Shown: positions 48,433 to 63,830 of the stretch, in pieces
Layout: every line of letters starts with the position of its first letter
How positions within the stretch are numbered: position 1 is the stretch's first letter
Assembly: GCA_950022655.1 (NCBI GenBank)
Contig: OX465579.1
Location: forward strand, 133,208,118-133,272,117
Source: Alentia gelatinosa
Taxonomy: Eukaryota; Annelida; Polychaeta; Phyllodocida; Polynoidae
DNA length: 64,000 bases
Direction: 5' to 3'
The notes under the pieces: generated by a model
What the model was told of the DNA's origin: nothing
What the model saw: the letters and a program-made list of their open reading frames with translations, nothing else
Database searches by the model: none
Position numbers and translations under genes: made by a program

Positions 48433-48498
48433 CTGGCGAACAGAAGCGGGGATAAGACCTCGAGTTCTCTCCTCAAACTCTGCCCGCAGTCCAGTCAT
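48433..48498 (-). CDS. Internal coding exon of the same coiled-coil protein
   Basis: A 66-nt exon on the minus strand, bordered by acceptor GTTTTACAG (before 48498) and donor CAG|GTGAGT (after 48433), both near-consensus. It reads MTGLRAEFEERTRG and LIPASVRQ, starts and ends in phase 0, and joins without frame loss to the exon at 30899. The charged, amphipathic sequence would extend the coiled coil of the next exon upstream. The first codon is ATG, but the acceptor in front shows it is an internal exon, unless it follows a 5' UTR intron. The protein's other exons would lie at higher coordinates; none was identified up to 64 kb. Gene not recognised. Confidence 0.7.
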
Positions 48499-48812
48499 CT
48501 GTAAAACGAATAAAAATTACGTCAAACTCGTCATTATCAAATATATTCATGAAATAACCCATATTCTTAATACGCCCCTGTTTGGTAGAGGCTTTGAGAA
48601 AAGTATATGTTACCGTACTCAGATGATGCTCTTTTACTATCCATATCATCAGTATAATTTAGACTCCATTAGCTTGTTCTGTGAAAATAGAGACAGCGTC
48701 CAAGTGTAGGACGTGTAACAGACAAATTCAAAGTGTAAAATATATATTCAAAGTTAAGTGTAATGTGCACATCATAACATAGACCAGGCTGCATGTAACT
48801 GTTGTCAAATTA
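48499..48812. other. Intronic stretch, nothing recognised
   Basis: AT-rich sequence directly upstream (minus strand) of the 66-nt exon. Confidence 0.4.
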
Positions 48813-48950
48813 ATGTGATATGAACAGTACAAATATGATATGAGCATCATCAAAGTGTGATATGAACACAGTCAAAGTGTGACATGAACACAGTCAAAGG
48901 GTGATATGAACACAGTCAATGTGTGATACGTATACAGTCAAAGTGTCATG
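48813..48950. repeat. Tandem ~22-bp repeat, about six copies
   Basis: Units of CAGTCAAAGTGTGATATGAA recur at about 22-base steps, with decaying copies at both ends. Each full unit contains AAGTGTGA, close to a T-box half site. Confidence 0.7.
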
Positions 48951-49019
48951 AAAATGGAATGTGTCCAAAGCGCGTAACGCGCCGTCACGCTCCAATGCAC
49001 AGGCGTGTTCAGAAGGTTA

Positions 49020-49420
49020 CATCATACAGAGATCACAGACAGGGTGGGTGCCGAGCGGCGATGGGGAGGGGGTGTGTTCCTCGGGGGGTTGTCGGGGGAG
49101 GAGGGGGTGAAGTTAAAGGGAGGCGGTGCAGGGCGGACGGGGAGACGGGCAGACCCGGGCAGTGGGTCCGGAGCCCGGGCCGGCAGGCAGGCGGGCGGGT
49201 AGCGGGCCGGGACCACGCCGAGTTGATCAAAGAGAGTTTGGGTGAAAGGAGAGCAGGAATTGATCATAAACTTTAATCCTGGTCGCAAGGGCCTGATCAA
49301 AGGGCGGCGTGAAAGCCGGCCCGTGGATTGATCGGGGTCCGCGAGAGGGCGCCCTGATCAAAAGAAGGGGAGGTGGGTAAGCGGGTGTGGCGGGGGCGCT
49401 ATGGGGTACGGGTGGGAGGA
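49020..49420. promoter_or_regulatory. GC-rich island with TCF-type sites and a helper motif
   Basis: GATCAAAG lies at 49225 and at 49295; the latter is directly followed by GGCGGC (reverse of GCCGCC). A near-match GATCAAAA lies at 49355 and TTGATCGGGG near 49338. The rest is G-rich and purine-biased. Long overlapping open frames here are explained by base composition, not by coding. Confidence 0.4.
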
Positions 49421-50100
49421 CGCCCGCCACCTATAGGGGTGTCTAGTGCAGTGGGGTATGAATCGGGAATGAGTGCTTGAGGGTGTCTGGTAGTGCGCCC
49501 CAGTGTGTGTAGGGGTGGGGCGTTATTATCGCGGTGTGACTGACACAGGTAGTTAAGAAAAGCAGTTATAGTTACATATAGATACATACAAGTGCACGGA
49601 ATCTAATGAGGCGGCGTTCTTTGTAACTCTCTAATCATTCCCACTGACAGAATCATTAAATATGTGTAATGACAGAGGGAGGTGTGAATGTATGTAGGCG
49701 CAGCCGGCGGGGCGCGACTGTCTTCTACATAGATAGGCCTCTTATGACTGTTCTAGCCGATGAAAGTCCTGTTTGTCATGCTATGGGAATTCCCCGACAC
49801 CCACCCCCGACCACCCACCAATCTCTACATTTCTTACGTTCTGCATGATCACCCTTTCCCTGAGAAACACACCCGTATCACCTTCACCCCGGGTGTACAC
49901 TGGGTGCGGCGCTACTACCCCCCTCCGCTCCGCACCGTCACGGGTCAGTGCACGGCGGGGCGGGCGGAGGTCAGCGCAGGGTCAACCACTTAACACACCG
50001 CTGGCCGCGTCCCTACAACTTTAATGGCGGCGCGTCTTTGATGTTTTGTTCAGGTGCTGTAACGACCGGCGGATCCAAACCGGATCCCGATTGATCCGAC
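49421..50100. other. Non-coding stretch ending in a CTTTGATG plus GGCGGC pair
   Basis: CTTTGATG at 50036-50043 is preceded four bases upstream by GGCGGC (50026-50031), the same pairing as at 27.5 and 49.3 kb. No gene was recognised. Confidence 0.35.
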
Positions 50101-51345
50101 CGGCCACGCCCTCACATACACCGAGGCACCCCCACCCACCCCTCACATCCCGACCCCCTCATGAACATCTTATCACATACACCGAGGCACCCCCACCCAC
50201 CCCTCACATCCCGACCCCCTCATGAACATCTTATCACATACACCGAACTACCCCCACCCACCCCTCACATCCCGACCCCCACACGAACATCTTATCACAT
50301 ACACCGAGCTACCCCCACCCACCCCTCACATCCTGACCCCCCTCATAAACATCTCATCACTTACACCGAGTTACCCCCACCCACTCCTTACATTCTGACC
50401 CCCACATGAACATCTCATCACATACACCGAACTACCCACACCCACCCCTCACATCCTGACCCCCCTCCCCTAACCATCTCATCACAAACACCGAGTAACC
50501 CCCAACCATCCCTCACATCCCGACCCTCCATAAACATCTCATCACATACACCGAGCCACCCCCACCCACCCCTCACATCGCGACCCCCCTCATGAACATC
50601 TTATCACATACACCGAGCCACCCCCACCCACCCCTCACATCCTGACCCCCCTCATGAACATCTTATCATATACACTGAGCCACCCACACCCACCCCTCAC
50701 AGCCTGACCCCTCCATAAACATCTCATCACATACACCAAACTACCCACACCCACCCCTCACATCCCGACCCCCCCATAACCATCTCATCACATACACCGA
50801 GCTACCCCCATCCACCCCTCACATCCTGACCCCTCCATAAACATCTCATCATATACACCGAGTTACCCACACCCACCCCTCTCATCCCGACCCCCACATA
50901 AACATCTTATCACGTACACCGAGGCACCCCCACCCACCCCTCACATCCTGACCCCCCTCATGAACATCTTATCATATACACTGAGCCACCCACACCCACC
51001 CCTCACATCCTGACCCCTCCATAAACATCTCATCACATACACCAAACTACCCACACCCACCCCTCACATCCTGACCCCTCCATAAACATCTCATCATATA
51101 CACCGAGTTACCCACACCCACCCCTCTCATCCCGACCCCCACATAAACATCTTATCACGTACACCAAACTACTCCCAACCACCCCTCACATCGGAACCCC
51201 CTCATGAACATCTTATCACATACACCGAGCAACCCCACCCACCCCTCACATCGCGACCCGCTCATGAACATCTTACAATACACAGAGCCACCCCGACCCA
51301 CCCCTCACATCCTGACCCCTACATGAACATCTTTCATATATACAC
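50101..51345 (+). repeat. Minisatellite, ~20 copies of a 61-bp C-rich unit
   Basis: The unit contains CACATACACCGAG, CCCCCACCCACCCCTCACAT, CCCGACCCCC and CATGAACATCTTAT, repeated every 60-61 bases with substitutions and small indels. The plus strand is C-rich and almost G-free. Each unit's minus strand has five runs of at least three G within about 32 bases, so it can form G-quadruplexes. Open frames through it are composition artefacts. Confidence 0.9.
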
Positions 51346-55254
<3,909 letters not shown>

Positions 55255-55335
55255 GGTCGTCCGCCGCCGGAAGTCGTTACTCCTGGCGGCGTTTCATCTA
55301 CTTCCGGTGCCATCAGAGGCATTTCCGGTTGAGGT
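55255..55335. promoter_or_regulatory. Cluster of three ETS-type sites
   Basis: CCGGAAGT at 55267, ACTTCCGGT at 55300 and ATTTCCGGTT at 55321 lie in a CpG-rich patch that also contains CCGCCGCC and GGCGGC. This is reminiscent of a housekeeping promoter core; no start site was identified. Confidence 0.35.
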
Positions 55336-57955
55336 TTAGCGGTTTACATTTGTCCAGTGTGGTTAGACTGACCGGAGACAGAGGAGTGGGCCTTCAAACC
55401 TGTCCCATTCTGCCTTCTCCTAGTAGTGTTTGTACTGTCTATAGACTAATTTCACTAGGGGTAAACCCTAGGTGGAACTGATGTCGATAGGCCTGAACGG
55501 AGGCTTTGGATCACGGATGTCATGCGTAAGCTACGAACAAGTACTCAAAGCCGATAGCAGACTATTCATGTATTGGCATATGTATACGTGAATGTACCAC
55601 AAAACAGAAATATGAAGATTCAACAAAAATTTATATAAGAAGACAGTACTAGTTTATATGGAGTAGACATACGTCGCTGTTCTTGTATTTCATTGAAGAC
55701 ATTTCCATGAAAAGCTGCGCTGGGAACTAAGGGGGTAAACAGTACTAGATACAAGAGGCGGACTTGCTATATTCGATAGACGATTATACCCTAGCAGCGC
55801 TGTTTGTCTACACTGACAGTCGCACTGTTTATAAAAGGACATCTAAGTTTGACAGAGAAGATATTGTCACGTGCCAATGTCCGTCAGAAGAGAAGGCTTG
55901 ACGAGACCAAGAGGGTGAAGGCTTTAGATAAAAAGCGCAAACATAAGCAAAACTCGGGGGATGGGTAGCGGGGAGCGAGTGAGAAGCAGAAGAAACTCTG
56001 AGGAGCGAAAGATAAAACGATAAGATATCTTGGATTAATCTCTTTAAATATCGCCACCCCCTCTTTATAGCCCTGCGCCCGGGATCACAGACAAGAATGA
56101 TGTAAGGTGGGGGACAGGGATCTGAAGATGGTGCCATCCTTTTGTTTTTATCAAACGTCCCGTCATTGAAATAACCTCTCCCCCATGTCGTTTTTGGAGA
56201 GAAACAAATAAAAGTTGACTTTTTCGTCTTAGATGGGGAGGCGTCGATGAGGAGTACTGAAGCTGGTTCATGTCTACTTTTGTGACTGACTCAAACCCCT
56301 GAGTACTTTGCATTCTAATGTTATTCCAAGCGGGCGCCTAATTATGCCATTTATATCTTATTCATCTACATCAATGAATGACAAATGAAATGTCAGTCCC
56401 TGCCTCTTCTGTGGGCAGCCAGCTTTTGTTTTCCTGGCTCTCCGGAGCCTCGCAGCATATGCTGGCTAATTCCACAAGCTATAACTGCTTCTAAGGCTCT
56501 GTAGGGCCCTTTCATCACCATCAGCTTTTTTAGCAATCAAACTCGTATAAAACCGATTTTAATCAAGTGCTTTGACAGGCTTTTTCTCAAAGGCCTTGCA
56601 TGCATCAAAGCCATTGTCGTTTGTCGGGGTATCTGTGCCGATTTGCCGTTTGCGACGCGAGTAAATACACTGATACAAACGGCCCGTGTACCATGCCAAT
56701 GGGAACGGATAGCTTTCTTACTGGTCAGAATACAATCTCCACCTGAACACCACTCCTCAGACAATCTCCCTCAACGATATCGCCTTTACCAGCCACGGGT
56801 TGTTGAGTAGTGATGATCAGTCAGATGAGGCACCACAGTGGGAGGAGAGGGGAGGCAAGATACCAATGGAGTGGAATTAACATGATTTTAAAGGATTATC
56901 CCTGGATCTGCTCTATAGAAGCGTCACGCAATAAAAACGGTCTGATCTGCTGATAGTATGTGTAGACAGATTTACATCAGAGCGCTTTAAATCTGGCATT
57001 ATCCACAGCTGCCACAATCTATGCAGTAAACCCTATTATACCTTAGATGGCTACTGTGGGGAATTTCATAAGGAATATCCCAATTATGGTGGGGTACCGC
57101 GACATCTAACATTATCACATATATGAGCATTCAGATTATGAAGATGTAGTTTGATGGATCCTGACAGGATAATATCTATGATTTTTATATATAAGCATAC
57201 AGAGTACTCGCAGATTCCTCAACTTCATTAATGTACACCAACAAGGGACTACGACAATCAGAAAGGCACGGGCAAGTCATCAACCCTGATCCACTTTATC
57301 TTAATTACTGCCAATGAGGCAGACGGAATTTACCCCGTTGAGCTACCGCTCCCCTCTTTGTTTGGTGGTGAAAATTAAATTTCATTTCCTTAATATTCAC
57401 CTTAATCACATCAGGACGAGCCTTGTTTAATCTTTTCTTGTGCCCTCTCATCTTTGAACAAGAAAAAGAGGGACCGATAAGAAGGATTAGTAAAATAACG
57501 AAAGGTACCAGTCGCACTTTTTGGTGGGGAAAGGGAAAAAAAGATACGGATCAGACATAGTTTTCATTTCCAGCTGCATCCTCGAGGAGCAGTATGTTTG
57601 TCATGATGCCTGCTTTGCCTACAGGGAAACAACTTCTAAATTCTGCCCTGTGTGACTACGTTGACGATGGTAATCCTATTATGAGAACACATAAAAAGTC
57701 TATTACCTATCGCAGATCTTTGACAAAAAGGTTATTATAGGAAGCGTAGCTCGTCCTTAAATAACTGGTAATAAGTAAATTCACTCTACATCAAAAGCTG
57801 TTAATCAGGATTCCCTCAATACCCGCAGTGTTGAGGCTTCAGGACTCAACTCCAAATGAGACATTTTTGAAAGGGGGTGCGAGAAAATCAGACTTTTCTA
57901 TTTCATCCTCTACGCCTTTTGGGCAAATCTGTGTTTGAAAAAAAAACTTCAAGAA
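55336..57955. other. Non-coding stretch, no gene recognised
   Basis: Ordinary mixed sequence. A CATCAAAG site occurs at 56603. No exon or repeat was called. Confidence 0.4.
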
Positions 57956-58450
57956 GGATTTCGGTGTCGCCGGGCAAAATGTCGAAATGAAGTTCCAGTG
58001 TAGCGGCGGGAAAATCCTTCTGGCGCCTTATGTCGGTTTTGGCGGGAAAACGGGAGCAGCAGACGACAATCGAATAGTTAAAAATGGCGGCGGCCTCGGG
58101 GCCTGATCCTCGGGGGCTTCCGCGCCGCCTTCATCCCTGTCGACAATGATTCATAAAACCCAGCTCGCTGCGCACCCGGCCGCTTCTTCTAATCAGCGAC
58201 ACATCAAAACAAAAGACGCAGTTTTCATAAGCCATTTCTAATTAAAAGTGGAGCCCCGCCGTCCGCGCCCCGAGTTGCCATGGCACACATCGATAGGGCA
58301 TGATTTATGGATGCTTTTGATCTCGAGATGCCGGGGAGCCGCGGGCGGGACGCCGGCGAGCGTCTCCGGGACGCCGGCCATAAACGGGCACGCGGCCGGC
58401 AAAAGGCCGGCGACGACAGGTCCTGCCGATACCAACTCACCGCGTAAGGG
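57956..58450. promoter_or_regulatory. CpG-rich island with E2F-like and PBX-HOX-like sites
   Basis: GGCGGGAAAA at 58005, the palindrome-like TTTTGGCGGGAAAACGGG at 58037 and TGATTTATGG at 58301 (matches the PBX-HOX composite TGATTNATGG) lie in high-CpG sequence. GACGCCGG repeats and the hairpin CCGGC-AAAA-GGCCGG occur at 58.35-58.41 kb. The open frames through it (minus strand) carry no recognised domain. Confidence 0.35.
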
Positions 58451-61400
58451 CGTGCGTGCGTGTGTGCATGTGTGTGTGAAAAGCGTGTGTGTGTCTGAGT
58501 GAGTGTGATGGAAGGAGTGGTATGCACGCCTGTGTAAAGACTTTGGGACAAAGGCCAAGGATGATGATTGTGGGGTGAAGACAGCGATGAAGTAAAAGTA
58601 TAAAGTAAAGACATGGACAAGATTATGAGCTTGAGGAAAAGAAGGTTAATCATAGATGGAGAGAGGCGAAATAAGACTAGGAATGCCGAAAAAGTGTTGA
58701 AGAGAAGGAATAATAAATATGGGGAATATATAGGGCTGAAGACAATAGGTTGGAAAGGAAAAGAGACAAGGCAATGAAAGAAAGGATTGGAGAGAATATG
58801 AGACTGGGAAAAGGATAATGGAGAGGGGAAGGACAGGAGTAATAGAAAAGGAGTTTGAGAGAAACGAGAAAGGAGTAATTAGGAAGAAACGCGTGAAAAA
58901 CGGGTGGGAAGGGGAGTAAAAGCCGACAGGAATGACTCGCGAAAAAATGTTTTCTAGGAAAACTATCTGTCCAACCTCCACAATTAAGTCTCATTCAGCA
59001 GTGTACAATTTAAGTATACCTACATTCAGACATACTAAGCCTCCTTGAGTAATCTAAAATAAGATTTGTTATACAGGTCTTATTTCTCCTAGCATATTTC
59101 AAATCATATGAACATCTATAACGTGATTTTTTATTGTGAGCTACCATCGGACGCTCCGCTATGTATGTATACGTATGTATATTATTTATACGGAGCAGCT
59201 AGTGAGCATAGGGAAAATTAAGGTGCTGCCGGACTCCCCGTGAGGAAGTGAGGCTATCGGAGAAGCCAGCCCTGGTCAATGTAACTTTCCATTCACGTTT
59301 GACCATCACTTTGGCGTATTTTTTTCAAATCTATCGGACGTTTCAAAACGTTAGAACTGACCAGTAATTATATTGCTTCTATAACTAGGAAACAACCTTT
59401 AAGTGGTTCAATTGTATTCTTAATTCAGAGACTACTATACACTACTTTCAGAAAGGTATTATTCGTATCCCCAGGTTTGAGAGGAACATTAAGTTAGTTT
59501 ATCTTGACGATTTCAATAACTTGAATTAGATAGTCATGAAGTGACCGTGAATCCATCGATACTAATTAAGGTGTGAATCAATAGCACTTAGCATAACATT
59601 AGGGCTAACATGGTTAGGGCCAATGTTGCCAGGAACCATGGACAATTTCCAAATAGTTGCTAAGATGTCATGTGCCAGACGATATTCCCGGAATCCTCCA
59701 CTTTAACTCTCTCTGCAGACCGTTGTGAAACTTTCCACCCGCCAACACGACATAAAAATAACTTCTAGACTGCATCAACTGTGTATAAACTACACTCAGC
59801 CTTTATTTGCATTATTATCCATGCTACTGTTCCTTGTTCCTTGATGCAAATCATAGATTCAGGCAATGCCAGCATCTGAACTTATTTTAAAACACAAGTG
59901 CATCTTGAACCACCATTCCTAGCACTGGGATGAGGCCTGGCTTTATCACATATAAAAAGGAGAGATAGATCTGTTTGTGGTACAGACACACCACCTCAAG
60001 TTTCGGTAAAAAAATATATTGGTTGGAGGAAATGATCTAAGAACTGGCACTTCTGTATGAATCCCGAAGAGCTTGGTTAAGAAGATATTATTATGATACT
60101 GGAAGGGGTACGGTGAAAGTAAGACACTAGTCTAAGTTTTAGAACTAGCTGTTCTGGCTGATGTAGGTGTGAGCACATGATCCACAAAGTGTTACAAGCA
60201 GCCCGCCCTGAGGCCGACTCACCATCAATAAGACCGCACTCAGGTAGCCGTCTTTAGTCCAGCCTTGGGAAAGCCGAGGCCAGAAAATCCTCTCTATCTC
60301 CAGTTCTTTGTGTGGTTGTATACAATGACTTACTGTCTCTGACTTCATGTTTACGTAACCATTTCACTATCTGATTAAAGGAAACGGAGGTTCTGTTTCA
60401 GGATTCTGATATATATATATCACTGTAGATCTCCTATCATTTAAAAATGATCAGGGAGTAAAACGTTGAAAAATATAATAGATAAATAAACATAAAAAAC
60501 AAAGGAACACACTACCTTCTAATGAGTCCTGAGTAAGGACTGGATTCAGGGATCTAATCTTATCATGCATCTATTGACCATCATGCATCATTTGACAGTA
60601 AATGATGACTATTTATGCATGATATGTGTAGATATATGCAGGGGTCGATCAGAGTAGTGAAACCTCACTACTAATGACAAGGCAAAAGGAGAATATCGCA
60701 CCGTTAGACATTAGTTGATGAACAACATCGGTAACTGATGAATGACATCGCCATAGCTGAGGACCGGTTCAGAAATTAGTGGCATAATAACGAAAACAGT
60801 CGCATTCCAGATAAATATGATATCTATGAACAGCCTGTTCTAACCAATAATATTCTTGGAAGATTACTGAACCTGGTATTACCTATACGTTTGGATGCTA
60901 CCTGGAAATATAAATTCGATAAAATTGGAGCAACAAGTATTAGTTGAAGAACCGGCCGGCTATAACAACCAGAGGTGCCAGCGAGGTCTAGCAGAAAAAA
61001 CACACACACACACGAACATTTCCAAATCCTACTTATCTCCAATCTTTACCTCTAATGTGATAAAGATTCAGTACCCTATGAAAAACACCGGTATCTCTGG
61101 ACAACCATGTTCATTCTCCGTTGCTTATATTTCGCTACATAGTCAGCATCCACGGATCACACACCGAGTCAGATGGGCTGCGCAGCGTTCTGCTACTGAC
61201 CAGGTGATTAGTGTTATCTGCAGGGGTGCTTATCGCATTATTACACGCACACAGGTGTCGGATTACTAGATGAATAAGGTACAGATCCCTTTGAAGAGCT
61301 GGTCTCCTCCTTCTCTGTGTGCTAACATTACAGGCAGATCCGTAATTAGAGATTTGGTTCGTGAATTGTCGAGCGCAACCTGCGACAAGGACTGGGAGAA

Positions 61401-62268
61401 TGAGTCACTCAGTGAGTGAATGAGTGGAGGAACTAGCTGCACCGAGTAAAAAATTCTGCAGTTATAAAGAGTATATCAAATGTAGATTTAAGTGGCTGAG
61501 TAGATAGGAATAGGAGTGAGTAAATGAGTAAATACAGAAATAGGCAAGCCTAACTTCTTCTTGCTGAGTACTAAAGGTTTGTGAATTTACGAGTTATTGA
61601 GTGTATGTATACATACTGGCAAGGTAAATCTTTTGTTAAATATGAGTGGAAACTGGTGTATGTGATAGTTTAATAGAAAAGATCAATGCTATGCAAAGAG
61701 GTAATGTGCTTGTACAGAAATATATATTCAGACTTGTTCAGGTCTGTGACTCTGATAATCGGTATTTAAAAGAACATTGCACTCCAATGCACGCACAAAA
61801 AAGATCTATTATCTTTGTCACTATTAAAATTATATCGGAAATTGCATAACCATAGCTATAATTAACGCACGGTTACCTGACATAAAAATGCTAACTCATC
61901 GTGTTTTATGTCTTATTAGTACTAATGATAATAACACTACCTATACCGTTATATGATACCTATTATTCTACTTACAGTTATAGAATCAGTCAAAATTGTC
62001 CACGTATCAATGACCGAAGTAGGTTTCCCACCAAAGGGCTCCACCGCATTTATACTCATGTATAGAAGTCAGACTGTTCTCCAGGGTCCCAAATCATCCC
62101 ATAGTATGAGTCTCACCCAACCTACACCCTTTGAACCCCGCCCCACCATGCAAGCCCCTCCCTCAGTATCTCACCATGACCCTGCAGGAAGAAACTATCA
62201 TTTCCCACCTGAAGGCTGCCCAGCACCAACACCATCTTCCGACAGTGGAGAAAACAATAGATACCACT
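58451..62268. other. Non-coding stretch, no gene recognised
   Basis: A (GT)-rich piece lies at 58.45-58.50 kb, a purine-rich strand at 58.56-58.93 kb and a short (CA)n near 60998-61013. An open frame at 61953-62270 (+) has no recognisable domain. Confidence 0.4.
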
Positions 62269-62760
62269 GATCAAAGGGGGCGACCAGGCCATGCCCGCGT
62301 CACCTGATCAACCCACTGCAACCCACCGGGCGCTGCACCAATACCACACACACACATAACGCCAGAGGCGCACCTGAAGACCTCGACAAAAGGAGCAATC
62401 AAACAGAAAGCTAGAAGTTTGAAATTTTCTAAGCGAGTCATCCTTTCCTGTGATAAACCCAATCCCCTACTAAAAGGGCAATATAAAGTAGCCACAAATT
62501 GTTCGATTCCGAGGATTACCTGGTCGTGTATGAGGAGGCTAAGGAGTGTTGGGGGATGCCGATATATATGTATAGACCCTAATATATTTAACTTTGTGGA
62601 CGGTGGTAGTTGACAAGGCCCTCTTTCCACATTCCTTCCAAGAGGCGGCGGGAAAAGCTTGACGTATAAAGCAAACCCGTGGTGACAATTTCCTCAGGTG
62701 TGTGGATCGTCATTATTTCCCGGAAGGCTTTGATGTTGCTGCCGTCTGGAAACACAACAC
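62269..62760. promoter_or_regulatory. TCF-type and E2F-like sites
   Basis: CTGATCAAAGG at 62267, GGCGGGAAAA at 62647 and GCTTTGATG at 62727, with GCCGTC nearby. It is the third place in the window where E2F-like and TCF-like sites sit within a few hundred bases. Confidence 0.3.
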
Positions 62761-63054
62761 CTAGCATGTTGCGTGTGCATTAGGTGGGACTCGTCCTTCG
62801 GCGGCGGGCGGGATGGCGGGGTGGCGGGGTTAGAGTTGGGAGTGGGGGTGGATGGACACAGCTGAAAATAAAGGGGTGGGTAGGCGGTGAAGATTAGAGA
62901 ACGGACAGGGGGATCATCAATGTGTCCAAAACATACTGAACTGATAGAGAGCAGACGCCTGATGGATTACACTACAGTGCTTCATGCTGGGACAGGTATA
63001 AAGCCTTCACACTTAAGGCGTATAATAGGGATGTAATTTAGCCTGTCATTGACA

Positions 63055-63340
63055 GAGATAGGCATGACATGGTAAGTTTGGCTTGCATGGCACAGGAAGA
63101 AATGGGCGTGGCATGCATGGTTCAGTAACACGTGGGCGTGGCATTGACGTCACAGTAAGAGGTAGGCATGGTAAGCATGGTATGGTCAGATGTGAGTGTG
63201 ACATGCATGACATAGTAAGAAGTAGCGTGGCATGCATGGTTCAGTATGAAGTGGGCGTAGCATGCACGTTCCAGTAAGAGGTAGGTAATGGCAAGCATGT
63301 TCTGATGAGAGGTGGGTGTGACATACATGGTTCATAGGAC
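63055..63340 (+). repeat. Tandem ~45-bp array with GGGCGTGGCATGCATGG units
   Basis: Six or so divergent units of the form GTGGGCGTGGCATGCATGG plus TTCAGTAAGAGGT. GGGCGTGGC is exact at 63104 and 63134; others are mutated by one or two bases. Confidence 0.7.
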
Positions 63341-63459
63341 GCATTGTACTAATAGTGGTTATGAAATCGGACACGACACAGGCGTAGCGTACGGCACTAT
63401 GAGAACGGTGGTTGTGGAATTAAACACTTTGTGGACATGTATATGTCAGCACGTGACAT

Positions 63460-63830
63460 ATGCATGACGGGGGGAGGCTTGTAACTCGAGATCTGGGCGT
63501 GGCTTGTGAAACAATCTGTGATTGGTGCGCTTGGCACATAACAGCCAGTAAAAGTGTTGGTCGGGCGTATGACACAATCTGTGAGTTGTAGGAGTGGCTT
63601 GTAAAACGGAAAATAGTGGGCGTGGCATATGGCAATATGTGACAGCTGGGCGTGGTCTTTGACATAGTACATGATCGGTGGGCGTGGCATATAACACTAA
63701 ACATGGCGGGAGTGGCCCATTATCAAGTATAATACAATATACGACCGGTGAATGTCGCCTATAAAAGATATGATCGGTCGCCGTGGCATATGACACTGTG
63801 AACGGGGGCGTGGTTTGTGGTATGAGGCGT
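63460..63830 (+). repeat. Related array of ~40-50-bp GGGCGTGGC units
   Basis: The motif GGGCGTGG recurs at 63495, 63618, 63648, 63680 and 63806, each followed by a CATATGACA- or CTTGTGAAACA-like spacer. The units are related to the array at 63.05 kb but their spacers have diverged. GGGCGTGG is a KLF/SP-type binding core. Confidence 0.6.

Noticed and set aside
49022..49430. Proline/arginine-rich open frames on both strands
   Set aside because: They follow the G-rich composition of the island; no domains, no splice context, no consistent frame.
50161..50409. Open frame of His/Pro/Thr-rich peptides
   Set aside because: It is the minisatellite read through; the C-rich unit happens to lack stops in one frame.
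58238..58653. Minus-strand open frames of 106 and 142 codons
   Set aside because: Low-complexity CpG island and GT-repeat sequence; no domain; donor-like GTGAGT at 58441 has no plausible exon before it.
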